Positions 55,455 to 64,000 of a stretch of 64,000 bases of DNA are shown one piece after another. The DNA is taken from NCBI GenBank assembly GCA_947561395.2, contig OX387188.1, positions 35,769,942 through 35,833,941 of the forward strand. Direction: 5' to 3'. This stretch comes from Buxus sempervirens (taxonomy: Eukaryota > Streptophyta > Magnoliopsida > Buxales > Buxaceae). Numbering within the stretch: the first letter of the stretch is position 1; every line of letters begins with the position of its first letter. The position numbers were made by a program, and so were the translations under genes. The notes below the pieces were generated by a model. It was given only the letters and a program-made list of their open reading frames with translations. It was not told where the DNA came from and did not search any database.

Positions 55455-56223
55455 ATGGATACCCACAACTTCTTCATGCCAGGGAAACTCTTTTATTCAT
55501 TGATCAATACCTTTCTTATCACATCCTTGATACAAAAAGCTCTATCTGCACATCATCAATTTGAAGCTTGTGCACCTAAAAACTGCGGTAATGGCATTAG
55601 TATAAGATACCCTTTTTGGCTTTCTCATGAACAAGAATCCTACTGTGGCTATCCGGAATTGGAGATCACCTGTGATGGTAAGGACCCTGTTCTTGAGATA
55701 TCTGATGAAGACTACATTATTAGAGATGTCTCTTATTCAAACGGCTCGGTTTTAGTGGCCAAAACCAAGGCCTTTAGCGATGCCTGTCCCGTTCCTGTAC
55801 ATAATTTCAGCTTTGCAAGGACTCCCTTTAATTATAGCTTCTCCAATCTGGATCTTCACTTCTTCTACCATTGCAACTCAGTTCCTGTTGAGCACCATAT
55901 TTACCGAATTCCTTGTGCTAGCAATACGACCCACCAATCTTTTGCTGCAATTCTCCATGAAGAACCCTCGAGGCTTTTGAATCAAACGCTCAAGACATGT
56001 CAGTATTCTGTTATCTTGCCGGTGGATGTGGGTGGTGAAAATGATTCTCTTGAAAGTATACTGCAGTGGGATTACAGTGATTTTTTGAAGAAGGGCTTTG
56101 TTTTGGAATGGGATGCAAGTAATTGCAATGAATGCGAGCGAAGCGGTGGGCGATGTGGATTTGATAATAAACATTTCTGTTGCTTTTGTAGTGATGGACC
56201 CCATAGCAGAAGCTGCAAAGATG
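55455..56223 (+). CDS. LRK10L: LRK10L ectodomain exon, intact, candidate alternative first exon
   Basis: An open 769-nt exon from ATG at 55455 to a phase-1 donor (AAAGATG then GTAAGT). The leader (LFYSLINTFLITSLIQKALS) is followed by GUB_WAK_bind (CAPKNCGNGISIRYPFWLSH, SYCGYPELEITC), several N-glycosylation sites and a WAK_assoc end (CNECERSGGRCGFD, FCCFCSDGPHSRSC). No kinase exon follows before the next ectodomain exon at 56847. Spliced to 60202-60234 and 60402-61519 it would give a 639-residue receptor in frame (SCKDD then GRNLTRKLL). Alternative starts sharing kinase exons are known in this family: Arabidopsis LRK10L1 makes two such transcripts. Otherwise it encodes only a secreted ectodomain by intron read-through. 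Similar leaders at 45284 and 62692 are broken. Confidence 0.8.
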
Positions 56224-56846
56224 GTAAGTCGATTGATCTGTTCATCCTTTTGATCATCTTCCCTAAATTCTCAATTTGATTTTTTGCCTTGAGTCCTTGA
56301 GAAAGAACATCAAGACCAAGTTCTTACTCTCTTGTTTGCTCCTTTTTTGTTCTTTCCCCAGTATTCTTCTCTTTGAGTAACCAAGAAAGTTTGAATTTTG
56401 TGTTTGGATATAAGATTTAATCAACCAAGCTTTTATCTGAACGAAGCACTTTATGTAAAATTGCTTTTTTCTTCTTTTGACCTTGTTAATTTTCCTCTAG
56501 AATAGCTAGGAATCTTGTAGATTGCAACCTACCATAGAGAAGCAAATATCAAGAGATTTGATGAAGATGGTCAAATCAAGCGTGTCGCTTGGTGGGTCAA
56601 TTAGTTGACTTTTTTGTGATGACCAATTAGCTGGTGGCTATAATTCAACAGTCAATACATGGGGCAAGTGGAAAACTGAATGGAGTCTTTGATAAGACTT
56701 CACAAAGAAAATAAAACCAACCTCAGAAAAATAATGTTTAATATTTTCTCCCCACAACTAAAGTACTCAATCGCTCATTTTCTTATCCTTTTACCCCTCT
56801 GGCATCATCTTCATTGTTTGTTTCTCCATCAACTTTTGCAACCGAA

Positions 56847-59800
56847 ATGAATAACATAAAATTGTTCCAGTTACCCTTTTCCCTTTTGATAAATATAGCC
56901 ACCTTTACTGTCTTCTTCTTACCAGAATTATCTCTGTGTGCTGACAAACATTTCAGCAGCTGCAACCCAATTAGCTGTGGGAGTGGCCCAAACATAAGCT
57001 ATCCTTTCTGGGTGTCTGGTAGGCAAGAACCCTATTGTGGTTTTCCTGGATTTTCAGTCTTCTGCAGGAACAGAGAACCAATCTTCAATATGTCTGGTAA
57101 TGACTACATCATTCAGAAAATCTTCGACAAAAACCATTCTGTCTTGGTTGCCACCACCCGAGCACCAGACCAAAAGTGTCCCCTTCCTGTTCAAAATCTT
57201 ACCCTCCCTGGTACCCTTTTTGAATTTGGCCCTGCCCATCTCAATCTTTTCCTCTTCTTAAATTGCACCGCACACCTTCCTACTGAAAATTTAAGCCATC
57301 GTATCGACTGTGTCACTGGTGATCCCACCCGTCGTTCTTTAGCCTTCTTTAGTCCTGATTCCATCTTGAAGAACTCAAGCGTTTTGAGACATTGTGGAAC
57401 TTCATTGGTTGCATCTGTTGACCATTATGGAGATGTGAGCGAAGCAACAGTTGATATGAATTACACAGAACTGTTGAGAAAAGGATTTCTTCTGAAATGG
57501 AAAGCCAACGACTGTAGTGAGTGTGAAGAAAGCGATGGACGTTGTGGCTTTAACTTAGAGACATATAAATTCGAGTGTTTCTGTCCTGATCGACCTCATT
57601 TCTGGCGTTGTCATAGTACTAGTAAGGCCTTCTGAAACCTCCTTTTCCCAGAAACATTTCTTTCTTCATGTTTCTTTGATTTGTTGGTTTTAGACTTGGA
57701 GAAATTTAATTGTATAAGATGTCTGCTTTTGCTTTTGGATTTTCCTTTCCTTTTATCATTTTCAGATGTTCTAAGATATTACTTAGAATTCTAAATAGGA
57801 AATTAGAATCACAAAAAAAAAAATGTATTAGGGAAATTAGAAGATCAGAGACTCAGAAATGTAATTTTGATGCAGTTTTTTCATATGTGTTTTTCACAAT
57901 CTTTGTACTGGAGGTAGGAATTACGGAAATTTAATTATCTTTCAAGAACCTGAGTGCCTCTGGTTCTTGCAGAGGACTGAGTAAATGAAATAATTGAAAC
58001 AAGGGAGTACACAGATCATTTAAAGGAATAGTTAATGTGAAGGAAAGAAGATCTGTTTTGGATTAAAAAATACAAAGACTGATTTGGTTTTCACACACAA
58101 AAAATAGCAAGTATTCTCATTTATATATATTGTTATAAGTGATAAGATTTAACTAATAAGAGTTACGAGAGATTAGTACAAGTGATTTTTGAAACCACAA
58201 GTTGAATCTGTAACTTTATACACTTTCCAATCTTCAATTGAACAAGACCTCACCTGCATCTTGTGTGGGGTCGAACATGATTTACCAGTCTGTTTTTCTT
58301 TTTTCTTTTTTCTTTTTTTCTTTTAATTCTCCGCTTCTGGACAGTACCTCTTCATGTACCCTACTTGTGACAATAATGGCACTCAATCTGGTCTAATTCT
58401 TTCTGAGACGGGGATTTTGATCTGGAAACTTTGTTCAGACTGTTACTAGCCTCCAATTCTTCAGCTTGATCTTGACTCCGTGCTCCAGATACCTTACTTT
58501 CTCAACGCCCTTAGAGTATAGGGATGAATTAACATCCTCCATTGAAATAATATCCCTCCCATAGAGCATAGTAGTCATGAAATGCTCGTAAGAGTTAGAT
58601 AGATAACATAACAAAATCATTTCTTGGTCCTCATCTTAAATTTTAACGTCAATATTTTTCAGATCCATGATAAATTATAAGCATCAGTATGATCCTTAAT
58701 GGTATTACCTTCCTTCATCTATAAAATATAAGGCCTTCGCTTCACATACAAGTGGTTAGGGAGAGGTATTTTGTGATATAAAGGCGCTCCAACTTGAGCG
58801 ACAATGTTACTACTGACAGTTTATTGACAATCTTAGGTAGGACTTCATTTGCCAAGCACAGTTGAATCAAACTAAGAGCCTTAGCAACAAGCTCTTCCTT
58901 CTCATTTTTTATCATAAAATCAGATAATTTCTCTTTGCCCTTCTAAGCTCTATGTAGGTTCTGTAGTGTTAACAAAGCATGCATCTTTAGTTACCATGAA
59001 CTGAAGTTGTTTTGCCCATCAAATTTCTTAACTTTGTATTGAGTAATTGTCACATCACAAAATCTAGAGGCTCCGATACCAGATTGTAGGGGGAATCACG
59101 AAGAAGATGACAAGACAAAAATGGAAATAAGAAAAACAATCAGACACAAATGGTGCTGGAGCATAATGTGGATGGTAGTTCTATGGGAGATACAAGTGTT
59201 TCAGGCATTGGTGGGATCCCTGGGGAACACTTGGGTCAAACTATCTTCCTTTTTAGCCGTCCAATTGGGGGTGATGCTCTTAGGGCAAAGCTCGTAGCAG
59301 TTATCATGGGTTTGTCCTTGGCAAGGAGGAAGGGCTACCACCATTTTATAGTTGAAAGTGGTTCTGCAACGATGTTTAGCTAGATGACAAAGAAGACGCA
59401 ATGCTCATGGAAGATGAGATATATATGTAATCAGAAAGGCACGATCCCTAGCTTCTTCATTGAACGTCTCGTTCAATCATATTCTTAGGTCGGGCAATGA
59501 GTAGCTGATTTCTTGGCAAAAACAAGAGTTAATAGATCCGGTCTTTTTGTTGTTTCCCATGTTGATGATGCTGTGGGTGTAGGGTAATTATTATGGGCGA
59601 GGTGTTGGGAGGGACCACTTGAATGTGGTGGTACTATGTTTTTTTTCCTTTTCTTTTGGATTAGACTATTCGGAGTGTGATCTTGTACATTTTTTATCCT
59701 TATTTTATATCAGGTATTCATTAATCATCAAAAGGAAAAAGAAAAAAAATCAAACAGAAACATGGTACTTACATAGTTACATCCAGTGCTTTCTGTTCGC

Positions 59801-61519
59801 TCCAAGACCCCATAGCGATATGTTTTGTTAGGAAATAATCATCAAATTGCATTTGTGGCAATTTTTGGCTGCATGCTAGTGAAACACAGTGGCATATCGA
59901 GCAAAAACGTTGAGGCACAGGTGTGCAAGGGGTGAGGGGGGCGCCGTGGAGGGAACGCAAAATATTTTTGGGACCGCACAAAGCGAAATTTCGCTTGATT
60001 TGGGTAAAATTTCCCCAAATGAAAAAAAAAAAAAAAACCTACTTTTTTGTATAATAAAATGTCAAAAATGATATGTGTTTGTGTAATTTATCAAAAAAAA
60101 TTCTCACTTGTTTAGCATGAATGACGATGCCAACATTGTGCATATATAGAAAGCAAAATTTTCAGCTAACAAATTGTGGTATTTCATGATTGTTGTTTCA
60201 GATGGGAGAAATCTTACAAGGAAGCTTTTAGCAGGTACGAAACTCTTCAAATTGAATTTCATGTGTAGTCATTTCTTAGCAATTTAAAAATAGCCACTCA
60301 ACATTCCCTACATCTAGTTTATAGAAATAATAGATAGGCGCTAGTTCCTCCATTACCACATGGCTCATCTACCTTCTTTTTTTTTTTTTTTGGGAATTCA
60401 GGCTTTCTTCCTGCTGGATTTCTACTTGTGGTCAGTACGGTCCTAATCTTCTGGTTTATCAGGAGAAATTCATCAGAAAAATTAGTAATCCTTGGGAAGA
60501 AGGGAATGAATAATGGAGATGCGGAGGCCTTTCTAAATAATCATGGATCTTTAGCTCAAAAAAGATACAGATATTCAGCTGTGAAGAAAATGACCAATTC
60601 CTTCAAAGACAAATTAGGTCAAGGAGCCTATGGTGGTGTGTACAAAGGAAAGCTAATTGATGGCCGCCTTGTGGCAGTTAAGCTCTTGAGTGAATCCAAA
60701 GGCAATGGAGAAGAATTCATAAATGAGGTAGCAAGCATTAGCAGGACTTCCCATGTTAATATTGTTAATCTCTTAGGTTTCTGCTTTGAGGGGTCGAAAA
60801 GAGCTCTCATCTATGAGTTCATGTCTAACGGATCTCTTGAAAAGATAATATATGATGAACAATCTATGAAGAACCGTCGATTGGGATGGGAAAAACTGCA
60901 CCAAATTACAGTTGGCATTGCTCGAGGACTAGAGTACTTGCATCGCGGTTGCAATACTCGCATTTTGCATTTGGACATAAAGCCTCATAACATACTTCTA
61001 GATGAGGACTTCTGCCCAAAGATTTCTGATTTTGGCCTTGCTAAACTATGCACTAGAAAAGAGAGTACTATATCTATGTTGGGTGCAAGAGGTACTCCAG
61101 GATATATTGCCCCAGAAGTGTTCTCGAGAAACTTTGGTGGAGTCTCACACAAATCTGATGTCTACAGTTATGGAATGATGGTTTTGGAAATGGTTGGGGG
61201 AAGAAAGAACATTGATGTAGGTGTTGATAAGATCAGTGAAATATATTTTCCACATTGGATCTACAAGAATTTTCAACACTCTGGGCATCTACGATTGCAT
61301 GGAATTTTCAATGAAGAGGATGACAAAATTGCAAGGAAGATGGTTTTAGTGGGTTTGTGGTGCATACAAAATAATCCATCAGATCGGCCATCGATTAGCA
61401 AGGTGCTGGAGATGCTGGAGGGAAGCCTTGAATCCATACAAATCCCACCCAAGCCTTTCTTATCCTCTCCTTCAAGGTCACTAGCAGGTTCTCCCGCCAG
61501 ATCAACATCACAAAGATAA
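56847..61519 (+). CDS. LRK10L: LRK10L-type receptor-like kinase, complete (641 aa)
   Basis: Intact subtype 2 gene and closest relative of 23502-29676. Exons: 56847-57621, 60202-60234, 60402-61519, both introns phase 1 (donors GTAAGG, GTACGA). ATG at 56847 gives the signal peptide MNNIKLFQLPFSLLINIATF. The ectodomain has SCGSGPNISYPFWVSG, EPYCGFPGFSVFC and CSECEESDGRCGFN (Gly of SGG replaced by Asp). The small exon gives GRNLTRKLLAG. The membrane helix is GFLLVVSTVLIFWFI. Kinase: P-loop GQGAYGGVYKG (Gly to Ala at the third glycine position relative to paralogues), AVKLL lysine, [11 protein letters not shown] (L where others have F; still non-RD), SDFGLAKL and APEVF. Intron 1 (2.6 kb) holds copia and LINE relics shared with the paralogue. 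The kinase exons may also serve the first exon at 55455. Confidence 0.92.
58370..59081 (-). mobile_element. Copia relic in intron 1 (paralogous copy)
   Basis: Minus-strand primer-binding-site remnant TGGTATCGGAGCC (59069-59081, one change from the consensus), followed by decayed gag ending in MILLCYLSNSYEHFMTTMLY at 58620. Collinear with 25023-26871 but without the PIF/Harbinger insertion. Confidence 0.72.
59140..59755 (+). mobile_element. Truncated LINE 3' end in intron 1 (paralogous copy)
   Basis: RNase H fragment (VSGIGGIPGEHLGQTIFLFS, DALRAKLVAVIMGLSLARRK, YHHFIVES) and an A-rich tail after TTCATTAATCATC. Collinear with 26930-27912 but without the MITE at 27149. Confidence 0.68.
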
Positions 61520-62691
61520 TAAAGAACATGTTAAGAATCATTGTAATGCAGGATCAATAGTGTCAACTCCATTAGTATTGTTCTAAGAAGAGATACATAC
61601 CATGGTTAAATGTCTATTGTGTATGAACTAGGTCCTACTGCAGGTGAAGAACATAATATCAGTCTTGGAACTATTAAGCCACAAAAACTGCTCTCTGCAG
61701 TTACATACCTGCATTCAAAAAGGAAGGATGAAATTGTTGCAATCTTGAGAAATAATTATAAATCAATTTTGATTACAGAATTTGCAGTCTTTAGGTCTTT
61801 GCATTCAACGGAGACAGAGAACCCAGGATCGTGATCGGCTGGATTGGGAGCAGCAACCTGGCTTGGATGCCTTTCCATCGCTTTTCGGTTTGGATTCAAC
61901 ACGTCCTGAGGGTCAATCAGACTCACTACTTTCTGATCATCACTATGACCAAATTCTCAAACGATTCTTGTCCAGAAAAACTCGCAAATGCCACCGCTAT
62001 CGATCATAGTACCCTCCATCTAGTTGAAAGAATTTATTGATGATGGTATTTTTGTAATTTAGGTATTCATTTTTATGTACTTGAATTAAGGATCCTTTTG
62101 GTTGTATCTGTGGGAGGGTTTTCTACTCTATGACCATCTTTTCACAGATTGAGTGAATGAACTTTTGTCATTTGCAGACACATCTTTGCTGAACCGCATA
62201 AATGGTGTTTCTGTTTGCTTTGATTTTTTGTTGTTTGTTTTTTCAATAATAAATAACATCATTAGTGATGCTTACTTTGCGATTGAAATTACAATGCTTA
62301 CAAAAACGCCTTAAGTCTTATTAATGAATGGTGCTATGGTCATTTGTAAGGTCGATGTTAACTTCAGAACAGGCTCTGCTTGGTCTTTGAACAATTGAAC
62401 TTACAGTTTTAAATACCATATCTAACCCCTTCTTCGTAATTGTAGCAGAGCACCGCTGGGAGGTTGCAGCTGTAATCTCCATCTCACGTCTCGCGTGTAG
62501 TCAAATCATGACAACAGCTTCAAACACAAGCTGTCTTTTTTCCTTCATTGCTAGCCTTTTCTTAGTGCAATCCAATGGGGGTAAAACATAAACAAACACA
62601 AGAAAACAAGGCAAATGGATCTCATTAGAATTCAAAACCGATGACATAAGATTCTACCACCAAATGACTTTCTCCATTTCTCTCATCCCAG
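61520..62691. other. 3' flank of the kinase and 5' flank of the next exon
   Basis: 61520-61790 matches the 3' flank at 29677-30000. 61790-62060 is less AT-rich, with two overlapping open frames (for example DWEQQPGLDAFPSLFG) that I do not recognise; it may be an exon piece brought in from elsewhere. 62440-62691 matches the upstream DNA at 45070 and 55380. Confidence 0.45.
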
Positions 62692-63432
62692 ATGGATACC
62701 CACAACTTCTTCATGTCCAGAAATCTCTTCTCTTCATAGATCAATGCCATTCTTCTCACATCCTTGATACAAAAAGCTCTATCAGCACATCATCAATTTG
62801 AAGCTCGTGTGCCTCGAAACTGCGGCAACGTTCGGATAAGCTACCCCTTTTGGCTTTCTCACGAACAAGAATCCTTCTGGGGCTATCCAAGTTTGGAGGT
62901 CACCTGTAGATACGTGGTGCCCTCTCTTAAGATATCTGATGACTACTACATCATTACAATATCACTTGTGCAAACAGCTTAGTGTTAATGGCCAGAGTGA
63001 TTATCGAAGCCTGTCCCCTTCCCAGACATAATTTCAGCCTTGCTAACACTCCCTTCGATTATTGGTTCAACATAAGGCCTCTTCACTTCTTCTACAATTG
63101 CATCTCAGATCCTAACAATGTTTATCCAATTGCTTGTGCTAGCAATTCGACCCATAAGTCTTTTGCAAAACTTATCCATGAAGAACCCGTGAAGCCTTCG
63201 ATTCAAATGAAGGGATGTCAGTCTTCTGTTATCGTGCCTGTGGATGTGAGTGCTTCTGGAAGTCCAAAGACAAAGGATTACATGGATCTTTTTATGAGAG
63301 ATTTTTTTTTTTTGGCATGGAATGCAAGCAGTTGCAGCGAATGTGAAGGAAGTGGTGTGAGATGTGGATTTGATAAGAAAAAATTCTGGTGCTTTTGCAG
63401 TGATGGACCCCATAGCAGAAGCTGCAAAGATG
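62692..63432 (+). pseudogene. LRK10L ectodomain exon, broken (kinase outside window)
   Basis: A close relative of the exon at 55455. ATG at 62692 opens MDTHNFFMSRNLFSS, then TAG at 62737-62739 (Leu in the paralogue). After it, CGNVRISYPFWLSHEQES is readable, but the next conserved Cys is Trp (SFWGYP). A 1-nt loss near 62975 shifts the frame, and the rest runs ACPLPRHNFSLANTPFDYWF to CSECEGSGVRCGFDKK and FWCFCSDGPHSRSC. The phase-1 donor GTAACT at 63433 is kept. Any juxtamembrane and kinase exons lie right of the window. Confidence 0.85.
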
Positions 63433-64000
63433 GTAACTCCCGTGATCTCTGTTCATCCTTTTGCTCATCTTTGAAGTGCTTCATTCACGTAAAAGTTTGG
63501 TTGATTGAATCTTATATCCTAACTCAAAATCCAAACTTTCTTCGTTATTCAGGGGAGAGCATTGAGGAGATACCAACAGGAATACAACAGAGTAAGATTT
63601 TGCATAACTATTATACTGCTTTACGATCTGTTTATCTAGCTTGGAAGCCATGACTTTTAAGCCTGATATCTAATGCATTTCAACAAAGCCATTCCCCATA
63701 TGTTCTGCCTTGGTTTCATGATTTTTGGTTGCAATGGTTGTGCTGAAGTAGAGGTGTTTGTACCTTTGAAAAGTTACGTTCTGTTCTCAAGATTTATAGG
63801 AGCTTGAGTATTTGATTTTCTGTTTAATTGCTCCCCGTAATTGAACTCTCCATCTCCAAATAGAGATTGAAACTTCTCTATATTTGTTAGTTCTCCAAAC
63901 CAGAATAGAGATTCCAGAATAGAGAATCGCATGAGCAGTGGAAGGAGAGAAGAGAAGCTGCATAGACAAACCCTAAAAAACATGTACCTCTTCAGGACTA
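63433..64000 (+). other. Start of intron 1 of the right-edge pseudogene
   Basis: No gene. AT-rich. 63660-63800 resembles 35370-35480 (TTTCAACAAA-CCATTC-TGGTTTCATGATTTTTGGT block), the upstream DNA of the ectodomain exon at 35821, so another ectodomain exon may start just past the right edge. Confidence 0.45.

Noticed and set aside
61782..62040. Possible captured exon
   Set aside because: Two frames are open over the same bases and neither matches a family I know; left as unassigned.

Overview
This is nuclear DNA of a flowering plant, most likely a woody eudicot; I cannot name the species. Genes are split by GT-AG introns, the intergenic DNA is AT-rich and full of plant transposons (CACTA, hAT, PIF/Harbinger, Mutator-like, L1-type LINE, copia relics, solo LTRs), and the gene family present is plant-specific.

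The window is a tandem cluster, all on the + strand, of LRK10L-type receptor-like kinases (leaf rust 10 disease-resistance locus family). Each complete gene has three coding exons: a ~0.8 kb ectodomain exon (signal peptide, GUB_WAK_bind and WAK_assoc cysteine-rich modules), a 30-33 nt juxtamembrane exon, and a ~1.1 kb exon with the membrane helix and a non-RD Ser/Thr kinase (HFD or HLD in place of HRD). Both introns are phase 1 throughout. Seven kinase exons are present (ending at 1512, 6146, 29676, 42332, 47743, 52118, 61519). Full-length intact genes are 23502-29676, 38281-42332 and 56847-61519. The last has a second intact ectodomain exon just upstream (55455-56223) that could serve as an alternative first exon. 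The gene at 254-1512 is cut by the left edge and the ectodomain exon at 62692-63432 by the right edge. The rest are pseudogenes: 2710-6146, 45284-47743, 48925-52118 (intact kinase, one frameshift in the leader), plus orphan ectodomain exons or fragments at 30146, 33055, 35821 and 48100.

Two gene subtypes interleave: subtype 1 (genes ending at 1512, 6146, 42332, 52118) and subtype 2 (ending at 29676, 47743, 61519). Homologous flanks show that the array grew by segmental duplication, so paralogous empty sites define several insertions. Region by region: 1-6146 kinase 1 and a broken gene; 6353-7491 solo LTR; 7803-14902 a 7.1 kb CACTA element that carries pieces of an F-box/LRR gene, an ELMO-domain gene and a nucleotide-sugar transporter gene; 16658-23255 an L1-type LINE (minus strand) split by a 2.3 kb solo LTR; 23502-29676 intact gene with a transposon-filled intron; 30-37 kb ectodomain fragments, a third solo LTR and a hAT MITE; 38281-42332 intact gene; 43-47.7 kb hAT MITE and broken gene; 48.9-52.1 kb near-intact gene; 55.4-61.5 kb two-ectodomain gene; 62.7 kb next pseudogene exon.

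The receptors are expected at the plasma membrane, with an extracellular Cys-rich domain that may bind wall carbohydrate or a peptide and a cytoplasmic kinase of the class often linked to immunity. That functional reading is family knowledge, not something shown by the sequence. The most noteworthy observations are the gene-capturing CACTA element with its empty site, the stacked phase-1 ectodomain exons, an exactly 39-bp-periodic palindrome array inside a solo LTR, and a snRNA-promoter-like inverted repeat inside a hAT MITE.
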